A stretch of DNA of 64,000 nt from Aureobasidium sp. EXF-3400 (GCA_024195585.1 SWBL01000130.1:1-64000); one strand, 5' to 3'. Positions 22,522 through 33,840 are shown, numbered from the stretch's first letter. The notes: a model not told the origin generated them from the sequence alone. Program-made: numbers and translations.

Positions 22522-24312
22522 TCAGACGAGCAATACACGTTGGCCTAAAGACTCCATAGCAGCAGCCCAGTCCCAAAATTCAGATCCGTTGTTGTCGCGT
22601 GATGCCCAGCACTTTTGCATGATCCGTAGAGTGTCTGTGGTGTTGCCAAAAGCGTGTGCTTCTTCACCTAGCTCCTGGATCAGACTCCCAAAATATGATT
22701 GGGTCGGTACATCCTCAGCCATACTTCCAGCAACACATATTGGCCAGATGAGATTTCGCAAAGCCTGAGCATCGCATATGAATTGCAACTCTTGCAGAGC
22801 ATTCATTGTGTCAACGACACTATTACGAACATCATCAAGCTTCGGGTCGGCCCCTGAGATAACAGTATTGAGATAGACTTGAGCAGCATGTGCGAAGACC
22901 AGTGTTATTGCTCGTATGAAAGCTTCTTGTTGAACGCCAGGGTTGGTAAGAACCAGATAAGCGCCCATGGTCCCCAGGTGCGAGAGACCTAGTGCGGCAA
23001 ATGACTCATCAATCTCTGCGCGGAGACTAGCAATTCCGTCTGCTAGACGCTTGCGGATAGGATCGCCTTGCTCGAATAGTTTCCAAAAGCTCAGGCTGCA
23101 TGTCGAGATTGCCTCTGTCTTCCAAGCACTGAGTGCTGCGATATCGCCGACGGCTAAAGCGACCCATGGCTGGCAGCCTATAATGTTCGCTAGATCGATC
23201 TGTCCTTGCAAGAGATCAAGAGCTTCGGCGCGAAGACGAGGAGCCTCATTTGTAGATGCACACGACATGATGTCGAACCACAGCACGGCTCCAACAAGGA
23301 AGTCTTCTGCGTTGCTCTCCAGACGATGAGGTTCATTCCCGCCAGGCGTACCTGGGTCGTGGGTTCCAGGTGAAGCGTTGTTTCCTACGGAGTCCATTCC
23401 GCGAACCACAGTAGCCAAGGCATCTAGATGGACTTGCCATTGGCTCGTTCCACCACGGAAAAGCTCAAAGCTGATGAACTGTACACCACAAGCAAGTATC
23501 TGCAGTCGTCTTTTGCGACCCGATCCTGCGCCAGTCGACACCTCATAGCTGCTTTGCAAGAATATCTGAAGCTCTTGCAAGGCACGATTGTGATGTTCGT
23601 TAAGCTCGTTTAACGTGTCGTGATAACGCTGGCCTCGCGCGGAACGAGCCAGCAAAGAGTGCTGGTGTAACGCTCCTAGGCTGAGTGCAGCATGATATAG
23701 CGGCTTTGTCTCAGTCAAAAGCCATAACAGCCAACCTCGGCCGCCATTTGCCACGGAAGGCGTGTGGAATCGGAATTGTAGAGCAAAGACGTGATCCAGA
23801 TAGTGCATCAACAACTCTGCTTCCCGGTGATATCCGAATCGAAAGTAAGTCGTCGCACTTGGAGTCGGCGCTATTGAGGGCGATTGACTTGAAGCTTCGT
23901 GGAAGACCAGAGGCGAATAATCCACTTCTGATGGCCCAGGACGTGTTTCCGAGATATTGGATGGGTCATCAGCCTGCCCACACTGCTCCTCGTATGCTTC
24001 CGCTGATGCGTCTTGCACGACTGTGGATTCTTCAGTATTCGCAAGCTCCTCATCACTTCGCAATTGGTTTGCTTCCGTTCTTCGGCGCTTTCTGTTCTGT
24101 TTCACAGCATCTTTGGCCTTTTTCGATTCAGCTCGTTTCAAGCTTTCGCTATCCATCCATTCAGGTCGATCACCAAAGCCATGGCAAGTGATATTACGCG
24201 ACTTGCACGCGAGACATGCTGGCTTTTCGCCATCGCATTTCTTACGACGTAGTGTACACGTCCAACAACACTCGGCTTTTCGACGCGTAGGAGTGTTCCG
24301 AGTTGATGACAT
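22522..24312 (-). CDS. Zn(II)2Cys6 fungal-specific transcription factor
   Basis: Intronless, 596 residues, ATG at 24312. The zinc cluster is at residues 16-43 with Cys at 16, 19, 26, 33, 36 and 43, followed by the HGFGDRPEWMD phrase typical of one large filamentous-fungal subfamily. A basic segment (KQNRKRRR) follows, probably the nuclear localisation signal. From about residue 160 the protein is the long, helical fungal-specific regulatory domain (YHREAELLMHYLDHVF, ALSLGALHQHS, LQILACGVQFISFELFRGG). The target pathway cannot be told from sequence, and no obvious metabolic cluster lies next to it. Confidence 0.92.
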   Translation of the reverse strand: MSSTRNTPTRRKAECCWTCTLRRKKCDGEKPACLACKSRNITCHGFGDRPEWMDSESLKRAESKKAKDAVKQNRKRRRTEANQLRSDEELANTEESTVVQDASAEAYEEQCGQADDPSNISETRPGPSEVDYSPLVFHEASSQSPSIAPTPSATTYFRFGYHREAELLMHYLDHVFALQFRFHTPSVANGGRGWLLWLLTETKPLYHAALSLGALHQHSLLARSARGQRYHDTLNELNEHHNRALQELQIFLQSSYEVSTGAGSGRKRRLQILACGVQFISFELFRGGTSQWQVHLDALATVVRGMDSVGNNASPGTHDPGTPGGNEPHRLESNAEDFLVGAVLWFDIMSCASTNEAPRLRAEALDLLQGQIDLANIIGCQPWVALAVGDIAALSAWKTEAISTCSLSFWKLFEQGDPIRKRLADGIASLRAEIDESFAALGLSHLGTMGAYLVLTNPGVQQEAFIRAITLVFAHAAQVYLNTVISGADPKLDDVRNSVVDTMNALQELQFICDAQALRNLIWPICVAGSMAEDVPTQSYFGSLIQELGEEAHAFGNTTDTLRIMQKCWASRDNNGSEFWDWAAAMESLGQRVLLV

Positions 24313-25265
24313 GTACGCCCGACATGGACCTTGTGTTGTTCAGCATGTAAACATAAAACAGAAGCTGGGAATTCGAGTTCGTCGGCGAAAGCGAGTCCTG
24401 TCATCAAGCAACTCTTGCCGAACTCGAAGCCCGGTGTTCATCCGAACATGGCAGGACTAGGCGCACATTCTCGCGATGCCCCTTTCCAACTTCGTCTAAC
24501 ATGCATCTAAACCTCCGCAATAATCAGGGGCTTCTCAATTAGCAGCGGCATCTGTATCGTTGCTACTACTGTGCCTTCCAAAGACCGATATATGTCGGAA
24601 TATCCATTTTCTTCTTGCCCCCAGGCTTCGCTTATCACTCCTGGATGCTGCTTATGCAGCCAGCAAGCAAAAGGAATGGCCATACTGACTATCCGACATA
24701 CAGCACATCCGTCCTCTCTCTTCTCGATGGAACGTTGAATCTGAACGGCTTCCTGGCTTTAGCTCTACATCGGCTTTCAAACCCGAGATGAGCAGTTTGA
24801 CCGCAACGATTCACATTCCCATCTCCCCATACCACGGTAATCGTTCAACGACAACCGATTGAGAGCGCCACGTGGAATTTGAGACATCGTCACTTCCACC
24901 ACTTAGTTGTACAGGGACATCACAAGAAACACCTCTCATGAAGTACAAGTGCTTGTATGCTGGCGATGCGCGTTTGCCTCTGTTTGGAGACCATACCCGC
25001 ACTGCTCTGTATGGACGTTGCGCGCACCCTTGTTACTGAACGGCATGCAATCTTTGTTCTTGGCCTCAAGCTGAGTTCACTCCTGACGAGTGCATCTCGT
25101 AACTCTATGCCCTGTTTTATCTCCAGTGCGGGTGATGGTCTATTTTCGTGAGTTAAGAAGATCGTAGGTATAAGTCTTCCCATCACCCAGTCACCAATCC
25201 TTTCCTCCCCATCATCAAGCACCAGTCCAACTCAGAAGTCTATACTTCATCCCACACTCATTACC
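24313..25265. other. Intergenic stretch
   Basis: Divergent upstream regions of the Zn2Cys6 factor (minus) and the secreted protein (plus). I see no further coding signal. Confidence 0.5.
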
Positions 25266-26159
25266 ATGCTTTTCGCAACTCTTCCACTCCTTTTCGCAGC
25301 CACCGCGCTCGCAAGCCCTCTCCGTCAACACGATCATTTCTTCAAGCGAGCCTGCACCACTGGTCCAGACACCGCTTCCGACTTCCTCGCCTACCCAGCC
25401 TACTCAGCCGCCGCTCAAAACGCCTCTACACCCTCTGGCTACACAAACACCTTCACCGACCTGCACGCTAGCGCAAACGCAGACGGCTATGGCGGCTATA
25501 CCACTCTCTCCACCTACGACGTCGCCTCTTGCGCCGCGAAGTGTACAGCTTCCAGCAACTGCCACGCCTTCAACATTTTCTACGAACGCACTGCCGTCGC
25601 ATCCTCCTCCTTCAACTCCTCCTGCTCCAGCACAGCAACCATCAAATGCGTATTCTGGAACGGCGCAGTCACAGTATCCAACGCTGTGAACACCGGCTCC
25701 ACCCAAAACAACTTTAAAATCGTCATCGCAGGCTCCAACGGCTATATCTCCAATACCATATCTGCACCAAGTGGCTACACTTCCCCCCTCTATCTCGGAA
25801 ACGCAGCTGTACAAGCTCCTCTCGATTGCAACTCCAAAGACACCTATCTCGGTTTCCAAATCTTCACTGGCAGCTTTGATGCCGCTAAATGCGCTCAAGC
25901 ATGTTCCACTCAAGCTGCTTATGCCGTTGCTCATCCGCCTTCTGATGGTAGTGTGGCTAAGACTTGCCAATTCTTTAACACTTTCCAAGAATTGAAGAAT
26001 GGCGTTGTGTTGGATCAGAAATGTGTTTTGTATAGTCAATCTTGGGGCAAGGCAACAGCGAAGAATACTGGATATTCGTATGGTGGGGATGTTTATACGG
26101 TGGGATTGTCTTATGCTTATGGTAATGCTACGAGTGCTGGGGGTTGTATTAAGGCTTAG
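25266..26159 (+). CDS. Secreted protein with two apple/PAN-like Cys modules
   Basis: Intronless, 297 residues. A signal peptide (LLFAATALAS) is followed by a likely Kex2 site (HFFKR, about residue 28). Two modules with matching cysteine patterns follow: YDVASCAAKCTASSNCHAFNIFYE with a later IKCVFWNG, and FDAAKCAQACS with KTCQFFNTFQEL and KCVLYS. This layout, two apple-like modules each with paired Cys, is common in fungal secreted or wall-attached proteins of unknown function. No GPI tail is visible. The last third of the gene uses more T-ending codons than the first two thirds. Confidence 0.85.
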   Translation: MLFATLPLLFAATALASPLRQHDHFFKRACTTGPDTASDFLAYPAYSAAAQNASTPSGYTNTFTDLHASANADGYGGYTTLSTYDVASCAAKCTASSNCHAFNIFYERTAVASSSFNSSCSSTATIKCVFWNGAVTVSNAVNTGSTQNNFKIVIAGSNGYISNTISAPSGYTSPLYLGNAAVQAPLDCNSKDTYLGFQIFTGSFDAAKCAQACSTQAAYAVAHPPSDGSVAKTCQFFNTFQELKNGVVLDQKCVLYSQSWGKATAKNTGYSYGGDVYTVGLSYAYGNATSAGGCIKA

Positions 26160-26515
26160 AGGTTTAGAAGATGAACTTGGTGGAGGATGAGATATGATGG
26201 TGGCTTATCGATGACGAAAGATAGAGGAAGTTGGATACAGATACAGTGCTTTAGAGAACGTTCGTACTAGATTTATGATTCAGATGATGTTATCCCGACT
26301 GCACAAGCCCAATCCATCATAACGAAGACAGAGCTGAGTATGTTGTGGCATTGACCATGAGTCGTGACTTCCATTCCAGCTTGCATTGACACGAGATGCA
26401 AAACGAAGGATGATCATCAGATATCTTGAATTTTCGAATGCTCGCCAATGACAGAGTATATACTATACACGAAAAAAGACCCCTAACCTAAACAACGCCA
26501 ATACGAAACCCACGC
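26160..26515. other. Short intergenic stretch between convergent genes
   Basis: 3' flanks of the secreted protein and POM152. Nothing further seen. Confidence 0.5.
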
Positions 26516-29500
26516 TTAATATGTAAGCAACTTACCCTTCTTCTTTGTCAAATCAATACCTTCCTTAGCATAGGCACAATACCTATCCTTAATAGACACA
26601 ACCTCATAAGTACCCTCTTCACTAGCGCGGATAGCCATGTGATGGTCTTGAGACAACTCGCTCCTCATCTCCAAGACTTCGGATCGCTGGCCACGACGAG
26701 CATTGGTGCTGCGTGTCCAGGTGAATTCGAAGGGAGGTGTGCCCCCAAAGTCAAAGGTGATTTCGGCCTCGCCGCCCTCGTGGATATCGACTTGAGACTC
26801 GACGCCCTTGCCCACGCGCACTGAAGGCATGCCATGGATTTTCTTTTCGATGTTGGTGGATGCGCGGCAGGAGGAACCAGAGTCGCTGACACCGGTGATG
26901 GTGAAAGTGCCAGGCTTCTCTGCTAGACGCTTGAAGGTTGTTGAGCCGGAGCTGGCTTTACGAGCTACGCCGTTGAATTCGTAGTAGACTTGGAAAGGAG
27001 CCTGGCCAGAGAGGGCAAATGAGATGCGGTCGCCGACACAGAAGTCTTCCTGGTTCTCCAGAGAACGAATTGTAGGGGCGTCGTGGACGGCAATTTGAAC
27101 TCTGGGAGATGCGTTATCGAGAATGCGACTGCAGCCACGGCTATCGGTTACGCGACGGATGGACACAGCAGAGTTGCCCAGATGCAGAGACTGGTGCGGC
27201 ACACGAAGTTCGTGTGTGTTCTTGTTGATGTCCTTGACGTAAAAGATCTCGGGACGGGCAGAACCATGATGCTTAATCTCAACGTCGATGGCGAACGGAG
27301 GCTTGCCTTCCAGAGTGATGGGAATGACTTCTTCTCCAGCAGACTCGACAGAGCAGTAGCTGTATGTTCTGCCAGGGTTGTTGAAACGTGCAGACGGACG
27401 AGCGTTAACGCGTTGTTGGATGGTAACTGGAGTGAAGTGCTTGGAGCTGTGGTCATAGTTGTCGTCGGCAAGTTCAGTGAACATGTAGTCGATCACACCA
27501 GCTTGCGAAGTGTCAAGGTTGATAGACGAGACACCAAGTGCAGCAGTGACAGCCTTGCTACGCTTTGACTTTGCGCCACGTTCGGATACAATAATCTCGT
27601 CGTACTTGTATTGGAACGGCGGAGCACCAGAGAAGTGAACATTGACCAAATCGTCTTCGCCCTCGCAGACGTCGTTCTTGATGTACTTTCCACCCTCGAC
27701 TCTGTCGTACGAGGTCTCGGGAATTCTCAATTGAGGACGCTCGATCCAATCGATGCTGAACTTCTTGGCGTTCTCGTCGACTGAGCCAGGACAGATGGCA
27801 TCGTTGACCTCGAGAAGCTCGTACATGCCTTCCTCAGAGGTGGCAAAGAGACCATTGGGACTGTCTATCTTGATCTTGTGCGAGTTTTCCGGATCACGAA
27901 GGTTACGGTAACGAACAGTCCAGGGTGCTTCTCCGGTGAGCTTCAGAGGTAGTTTCATGGTCTTGCCATGCAAAGTCTTGATTGCACGCGAACCTTCGAT
28001 CTGTCCGAAGGAGACCTTGGGTCGCTGGTGACGAACGTTAATCTTGGCTTCCTGCTTCAAAAACTCTTTGCAACCCATTCTATCGGTTACACTGGCCAGA
28101 GCAAGTGTGTAGTCGCCGCCCTTTGTTAAGGTGTCTGTGCTGATAGTAAACTGGTCGCCAACAATATCCTTAATAGTGTGACGTTTTCTGCTGCTACCGC
28201 GCACAAGTTCGTAGTCAACCGTGAACGGTCCTTCTCCGCGAAGCGCGACATCGAATGAGACTGCCTGGTCAATGCACACCTTGCGGGAAGGAGATGCCTC
28301 CTTGAAGTTGGCAGAAGCTGAAGGCTTGACGTCCTGTTCGATGACCATATCTTCACCCTTGAGCTCATGCAACTTGTAGACATCATCACTGATCTCGAAG
28401 AAACGATATGTGTAATGACCGGCAGTAGGAGGAGTAAGTTCGATCTGACCACGCAAGCCATTGACTTTCTCAGTGTGTGTCACATGATGGGGACTATCCT
28501 TCTTGGTGATCTGGTACTGGATGTTGAATGGTGGTGTTCCTGTGAGGTGGAAGTCGACACGCAGACCAATAGGCTTGTTGGCACACTTGTCGAAGATCTC
28601 TTCTTTTTCGATACGAAGGCTGGGTTCAGCAGGGTTTTGCAGCAGACATGATGAAGGCTCCAGAACTTCACCAGCACAGATTCCGGTGGAGACAGTGTGC
28701 AGCGTGTACAGACCGGCCTCTTGAACGGTTGGTTTCTGCGATTGGTTCTTGATGGAGATTGACTTGATTTGAGCTGCTTCGCTGTGATCACCGTTGGACT
28801 GAAGTTGGCCTTCGGGGGTAAACTTGTATTCGATGTTGTAGGGAGTGTCGAGGAAGCGTCCGTTGTTCTTTGTTGCGGTGGAGCCATACTGCACAGGCAG
28901 CGTAGTGGAGTGATCTTTGGCGACCTTGAGAGGATGTTGAGAATCGCATCCTCTCATGACAACAATGGGGCGTTCATGAACAGTCACGACCTGATGAAGA
29001 TGCGCAGCCTTAGCAGTAGGTTTGTCCTGGTCATCGTGCTGGCGCTCGGTGTAATAAACAACATTGCCGAAAGCATCCTCAACTTCGTCCATAGAGTAGA
29101 CCCATTTGCCGCTCTCTCCCATGTGCTCTCTGAGGGGAACAGTGACAGTCTGAGCACGGGCCCAAGAAATGTCCTTGGTGTTTCGGATAGCCAAAGAATC
29201 CGAGGATTGCTGGATCAGAGGGGAAACAAAGTCATCGGGTTGAATGCTCTGGAAGTGAGCCTCTTGCTCTCTCTGGTTTGTGATTTTGCGGTACTTGATG
29301 CGGAGAGGAGGAGTTCCAGTGACCTCGAGATCAATGTTTGACAAATCGCCCTTGCAAGCGTCTGGAGTGGAGGACTTGATGATGGCCTGAGGACAAGTGA
29401 CAACAATAGTGTCACCGACGCGCTTCCTTTGTACTTCGAGCTTGGACTCGTCCATGACTTTGGCCAGCATGTATCTGCCCGTCTTCTTGGTAGGATAACG

Positions 29501-30313
29501 CAGCAGTAGAGGCTGGTTTGAAGCAGGGTGTGAGGCTTGTCTAGCAGCATCTTTCATCAACTTCTTGATCTCTTTGGCCGAGATGTGGATGGTCTCATTT
29601 GTTGCACCATCAAACTCGTGGCGCAGCAAATCAATGCTGACCGGGGTGGTCTGATTGATTTGAATGGGAAGGTAGACGTGTTGGTTGTTCGAATCGAGGC
29701 AGAATGAGGTTTTGGCGGGGTTCAGGATAGCAGAGCCCTCGGGTAGGATGTGGATGATCTGTTTTCCCAGAATCAAGGACGAGTTGTGGAGAATGCTCGA
29801 TTGCTTGACGTGGTGACCAGATACGCCCAATTCGCGGTCGTAGAAGATTTTGCCAATAGCGGCCAGACCAGCACCGAGCGGGAGCTGGATGCGGAACATG
29901 AGGACAGCGTCCAGGGCGGCGTGAGCCAGGAAGAGAAGCAGCATAGTGCCTGAGGACCACTCGAGCCAGGGAATGCGCAACTCGGGCAGACCAAACAGAA
30001 AGATGCCGTCAAAGGCGACCCATTTCATAAACAGCCACAGCGACTCTGTTTCCTCCTCTTTCAAGTAAAAGTGGTCGTACATTTTCCAGCCGACCAGAGC
30101 CAGGTAGAAGCCGACGACATAGAGACGCTGCGTCGGCGCGTCCAGCGTGTCGACAGGGATCAATGGGCCGTCATTGTCCGTAGTTTGTCGCGTAGGAGCG
30201 GCAGGTCGTAGCTGTGTAATGTCGGGGAGCTTCTGGGGCGTGAGGTTGTTGCGCCGCGTCGACTGCGGCGTCGAGGGGAAGGCGCCGGAGCGAAGACGAG
30301 GTGTGCCGTTCAT
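26516..30313 (-). CDS. POM152: Nuclear pore membrane nucleoporin POM152
   Basis: Intronless, 1265 residues from ATG 30313, the expected size. The N-terminus (MNGTPRLRSGAFPSTPQS) is basic and Ser/Thr-rich. Three hydrophobic segments follow (about residues 60-170: LYVVGFYLALVGWKM, WVAFDGIFLFGLP, TMLLLFLAHAALDAVLMF). The remainder is a long lumenal part made of repeated immunoglobulin-like modules, seen as recurring phrases such as GTPPLRIKYR, GTPPFNIQYQ, GEGPFTVDYEL, GEAPWTVRYRN, GAPPFQYKYDE, GKPPFAIDVE, GQAPFQVYYEF and GGTPPFEFTWT. It forms the membrane ring of the nuclear pore. An upstream in-frame ATG at 30475 would add 54 residues without family similarity, so the internal start is preferred. 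Confidence 0.95.
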   Translation of the reverse strand: MNGTPRLRSGAFPSTPQSTRRNNLTPQKLPDITQLRPAAPTRQTTDNDGPLIPVDTLDAPTQRLYVVGFYLALVGWKMYDHFYLKEEETESLWLFMKWVAFDGIFLFGLPELRIPWLEWSSGTMLLLFLAHAALDAVLMFRIQLPLGAGLAAIGKIFYDRELGVSGHHVKQSSILHNSSLILGKQIIHILPEGSAILNPAKTSFCLDSNNQHVYLPIQINQTTPVSIDLLRHEFDGATNETIHISAKEIKKLMKDAARQASHPASNQPLLLRYPTKKTGRYMLAKVMDESKLEVQRKRVGDTIVVTCPQAIIKSSTPDACKGDLSNIDLEVTGTPPLRIKYRKITNQREQEAHFQSIQPDDFVSPLIQQSSDSLAIRNTKDISWARAQTVTVPLREHMGESGKWVYSMDEVEDAFGNVVYYTERQHDDQDKPTAKAAHLHQVVTVHERPIVVMRGCDSQHPLKVAKDHSTTLPVQYGSTATKNNGRFLDTPYNIEYKFTPEGQLQSNGDHSEAAQIKSISIKNQSQKPTVQEAGLYTLHTVSTGICAGEVLEPSSCLLQNPAEPSLRIEKEEIFDKCANKPIGLRVDFHLTGTPPFNIQYQITKKDSPHHVTHTEKVNGLRGQIELTPPTAGHYTYRFFEISDDVYKLHELKGEDMVIEQDVKPSASANFKEASPSRKVCIDQAVSFDVALRGEGPFTVDYELVRGSSRKRHTIKDIVGDQFTISTDTLTKGGDYTLALASVTDRMGCKEFLKQEAKINVRHQRPKVSFGQIEGSRAIKTLHGKTMKLPLKLTGEAPWTVRYRNLRDPENSHKIKIDSPNGLFATSEEGMYELLEVNDAICPGSVDENAKKFSIDWIERPQLRIPETSYDRVEGGKYIKNDVCEGEDDLVNVHFSGAPPFQYKYDEIIVSERGAKSKRSKAVTAALGVSSINLDTSQAGVIDYMFTELADDNYDHSSKHFTPVTIQQRVNARPSARFNNPGRTYSYCSVESAGEEVIPITLEGKPPFAIDVEIKHHGSARPEIFYVKDINKNTHELRVPHQSLHLGNSAVSIRRVTDSRGCSRILDNASPRVQIAVHDAPTIRSLENQEDFCVGDRISFALSGQAPFQVYYEFNGVARKASSGSTTFKRLAEKPGTFTITGVSDSGSSCRASTNIEKKIHGMPSVRVGKGVESQVDIHEGGEAEITFDFGGTPPFEFTWTRSTNARRGQRSEVLEMRSELSQDHHMAIRASEEGTYEVVSIKDRYCAYAKEGIDLTKKKGKLLTY

Positions 30314-30634
30314 CGCATGCTGTGGATCCACGTCTCTGGCTCCAGTGTGACCCTCGGATGTGCAATGCTCGAGGTTAAGAATGGAAAAAGTGTCGAGCTG
30401 GTCTGCTTTCTGCTCAAGCCAAAACATGGTACAAAACAACCAAAGCTCGTCACTTCCTCTTGGCGAAAGCGCCACTAAAACACATCGTCACCCTGTCCTA
30501 GACACACCATGCACTCGATGCCTCACTTTCACTCTCACTCTTGACTTTTTGTCTCGGTAGTACACAATGCCGTAACGACCTTCTAACATCTGCTGTCAAT
30601 TAGCCCGTCTCTACAATCCGATTCGATCGCCATC
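30314..30634. promoter_or_regulatory. Divergent promoter between POM152 and the UCH gene
   Basis: A 321-base segment between two opposite start codons; it must hold both promoters. No named site is claimed. Confidence 0.45.
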
Positions 30635-32097
30635 ATGCCTCCTAAGAAGAAAAGGCGCACAGATACTCCCCAGAGTTCACCCTCTGCTGAGCCAACTACT
30701 CCAGACCTAGACTCGTGGCCTGGATGGTGTGAAATTGAGTCTGAACCTGTTTGTTATCACCTTGCGCCTCAATTGTTTTCGGGGTACTCATACATTTACA
30801 GGCTTTCTTTACAACGATTCTCAAAGACATCGGTGTTCGCCATCTCAGAGTTCACGAGGTCTTTGGCGTTGACGATGATGCTCTTGCCATTCTGCCAAAA
30901 CCAGTACACGCAGTCATCTTCTTATTCAAATACCAAGAAGATGGCATCGCCGAACAAGTTCAAGAGACAAAATGTCCTTCGCACGTTTGGTTCGCCAATC
31001 AGGTAAGTTATTATGCTTAATATCCTTTACAACTCTGACACACCAAGGTCCCTCAATATGCTTGTGGAACAGTGGCTTTGCTCAACATTGTCAACAACAT
31101 TCCAAATTTGGAGCTCGGTCAACCTCTGGAGTCATTCAAGGACTACACGCAATCATTTGATCCAATCGCAAGAGGTTATGCCATCGACAGCTTTGATTTT
31201 GTTCGCAAGATACACAACTCATTCGCTCGGGATACTGACATGCTCAACATCGACTCTTCCATGCACGATCGAAATGACAAAATGATACAGAAGCAAAAGC
31301 TTCAAGCTGCAAACGCTGCCAAAGCCGCCAAAGCAGCAGAGAGAGAAGCGGCGAGAGCCACAGAGACAAAGCCAAATACAGGCAAACTAAGATCTAACCC
31401 TTTACGCAAAGCCAGAACCACTAAATCTGCGAACGAAGAAGATGAGGAACAAGATTCAGGAGAATCAGGTTTCCACTTTGTTGCTTACATGCCGATTGGT
31501 GATGATGTCTGGAAGCTTGATGGTCTTGATTCCTTCCCCACGGCGATCGGAACCATACAACCTGGCCGAGACTGGTTGAGCGTCATTCAGACTTCACTCA
31601 GCGTTCGTATGGCCCAGTACGAGGAAGGTCAGATGCAGTTCAGCTTGATGGCTGTTGTACAAGACCCTGTCATCGAGGATCGCCGCATTCTCGCCCAGAA
31701 CATTCTGTCTTTGCAAAAGATAGAACTACGACTCAACGAGATATCTCAAGACTGGTGCAGCTATACCTCTCCAGACTCTGAGAACAGCGTATTGTTCGGC
31801 GCAAGCGATGAGTACGGGTTGACGGACGAGATGGTCGCAATGGCCAACATATCTGAAAACCTGACTCAGCAACTCAGATCAAGCTGCCCAGATAGCCTGC
31901 TTAAGGTACGACAAGAACTTATGACAAATCAAGCTGGCTGTCGAGCTCAGGTACGGGACTCGCAGCAAGCAGAGAGGCTGGATGCAAAAGAATCTATGCA
32001 CCGCAGACACGATTATGGCTCGTTTGTCAAGGCATGGATGCAGGCATTAGCAGACGACGGGGCTCTAAAGTCCTTGTTGGACGAGGAGTTGAGATGA
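30635..32097 (+). CDS. Ubiquitin carboxyl-terminal hydrolase, UCH (C12) family, UCHL5/UCH37-like
   Basis: Three exons, 30635-30748, 30802-31002 and 31048-32097; introns 53 and 45 nt; 454 residues. The start is lysine-rich (MPPKKKRR, a likely nuclear signal). The UCH catalytic tetrad is visible: oxyanion Gln105 (VWFANQ), Cys111 (YACGTVALLNIVNN), His248 (GFHFVAYMP) and Asp263 (WKLDGL). A charged insert with an Ala/Lys-rich helix (residues about 190-240) sits between Cys and His. The C-terminal region after 290 contains helical segments like the UCHL5/BAP1 ULD tail. Family members remove ubiquitin from chains, on the proteasome (UCH37) or on chromatin (BAP1). The first two exons overlap shadow frames, but only this splice pattern gives the conserved block. 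Confidence 0.92.
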
Positions 32098-32556
32098 GAT
32101 ATGATACGGCAAGTATCACAAGCATTGCATTTGGTTCAGAGATACCCCATTTTCTTTTTCGGTTCTTTATCGCTCACGAACATCGCGTACAATATGCGGC
32201 TTCAACGCCCGAGCATCGTCCTCGATTCCCCAATTGCTGGATCAATTGGACACATTATGTATTTTGCTTTAACAATACAATACCCTGAGATGATATCTAT
32301 TCTATGATCATGACATAGTTACCTGCATCTGCATGCCCCTCATTGTGATTGTTGCAATTGAGGCCTCAGATTATACCCGGGTTATCCCCGCAACGCAACC
32401 TCAGCCATAAAATGTTCGCGACGAAAATTTCCAACGTTCCAAACCAACACTTCTCTCGCGACTGACCACCGACTACCAAACATCAGGTTATCTGGTTTTC
32501 ACGCAGGCTAATTTACAAAAACACCCACTGGTACTGGAGCAATCGAATCACCAAAC
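32098..32556. other. Intergenic stretch
   Basis: 3' flank of the UCH gene and promoter of the methyltransferase gene. Nothing further seen. Confidence 0.5.
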
Positions 32557-33840
32557 ATGGGCCAATACGACAGAAAAGCCCAATCAGCACGAAAACACGG
32601 CCCCATCCTCAGCAGCAGCACCTCAAAAGCCCCCACCAAACCCCCTCCAGTGTCCAAGCCTGAATGGCGCGGCTCAGGCTACACCCGCAAAGCAAAGCCA
32701 AAACCTCATCTGGATGGCCCTAAACCCGTTCCTCTTGCCCAACACCAGCCTCTCCCTGTGGACCTCCAACAATTAATTCTCAATATCTTCAAAGATGGGT
32801 TTGGAGAAAAGCTCATGGATTTTGAGGAATTGAAGGAGTTGTTGAGGGAAGTTAATGAAAAGGTGTTGGAGAGGGAGTGGGTGGGTGCGTTGGAGACGGA
32901 GGAGAGGAGGGAGGCGTATGCGGTTCGGTGGAGTCCGTCGAGGGCGTTGGCTTATGCTAATGTATTGGCTGAGCTTTGTGGGCAGGGTGTTGAGGAGGAG
33001 TGGAGTGTTCTTCCTTCTTCTGGTTCTGAGACGCCGAGTACGACGAGATGTGTCTGTTTTGGTGGTAATGCTGCTGAGGCAATGGCGTTTGCTGCTTTGC
33101 TACGGTTCTTGAAACCTCATGCAGCGGGTACATCGCAGGGAGAATTGGATGGAAAGACTGAGAGTCCAACACCGGAAACTTCACAACCACTTCTGGACAT
33201 GACAATCATCGACTCCGCGGACTGGAAGTCAGTACTCAACAAACTTCGCACAGCAACAACCACACCACCTCCACTTTCCAAGTACGCCTCCGCTTCAGCC
33301 AGAGCCTCAAATCACGCTCTACTCTCTCCCTCCAGCGTCTCTCTAAACTTCCAACAACAAGATATTCTGGCAATGACAGGAAAACAACTCATCGATATCG
33401 TTGGCCCAACATCCTGTCTCGCAACCTTCTTCCTTACACTTGGAAACCTCTACAACCACAGTATTCCCAAGACTACTGCTTTCATGTATAAGCTAGATGC
33501 AGTGTTGCCTGTGGGAAGCATCATCCTCATCGTGGATGTCATTGGTAGCTCAGTCCCCTCACCTTCAGCTGCCACCGCAGACCCAGAGTCAGAGGAAGCA
33601 AAGCCATATACTCTATCCTGGCTGCTTGACCGCGTACTACTGGGCAAACCAGTAGAAAAAGTACCTACACAAGGAAGAGGAAAGAAAGTTGTCGAAGAGG
33701 AAGAAGCAAACAAACCAGTGGTTAGATGGGAAAAGATTGTTGCTGAAGATATGAAAATCAACAAGTTGGATGAGAAGTTGAGGTATCCGGGCAGTTTGGA
33801 AAATGTCAAGTTTCAGGTTTTGGCGTATAGGAGGGTTTGA
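32557..33840 (+). CDS. BMT6: 25S rRNA uridine-N3-methyltransferase, BMT6-like
   Basis: Intronless, 427 residues. The N-terminus is basic and proline-rich. The core looks like the putative SAM-dependent methyltransferase family to which yeast Bmt6 belongs: WSPSRALAYANVLAELC, then the cofactor loop RCVCFGGNAAEAMAFAALL, the acidic strand end TIIDSADWKSVLNKL, the characteristic PPPLSKYASASARASNHALL, and FQQQDILAM. A later ATFFLTLGNLYNHSIPKTT matches the family's second half. Bmt6 modifies one uridine in 25S rRNA in the nucleolus. The middle part is unusually G-rich and uses GTG/TTG codons more than the flanks. Family assignment is from memory of motif order; the exact enzyme (BMT5 versus BMT6 type) needs a profile search. 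Confidence 0.75.
   Translation: MGQYDRKAQSARKHGPILSSSTSKAPTKPPPVSKPEWRGSGYTRKAKPKPHLDGPKPVPLAQHQPLPVDLQQLILNIFKDGFGEKLMDFEELKELLREVNEKVLEREWVGALETEERREAYAVRWSPSRALAYANVLAELCGQGVEEEWSVLPSSGSETPSTTRCVCFGGNAAEAMAFAALLRFLKPHAAGTSQGELDGKTESPTPETSQPLLDMTIIDSADWKSVLNKLRTATTTPPPLSKYASASARASNHALLSPSSVSLNFQQQDILAMTGKQLIDIVGPTSCLATFFLTLGNLYNHSIPKTTAFMYKLDAVLPVGSIILIVDVIGSSVPSPSAATADPESEEAKPYTLSWLLDRVLLGKPVEKVPTQGRGKKVVEEEEANKPVVRWEKIVAEDMKINKLDEKLRYPGSLENVKFQVLAYRRV

Noticed and set aside
30314..30475. Longer POM152 start
   Set aside because: Adds 54 residues without family similarity and would eat into the divergent promoter.
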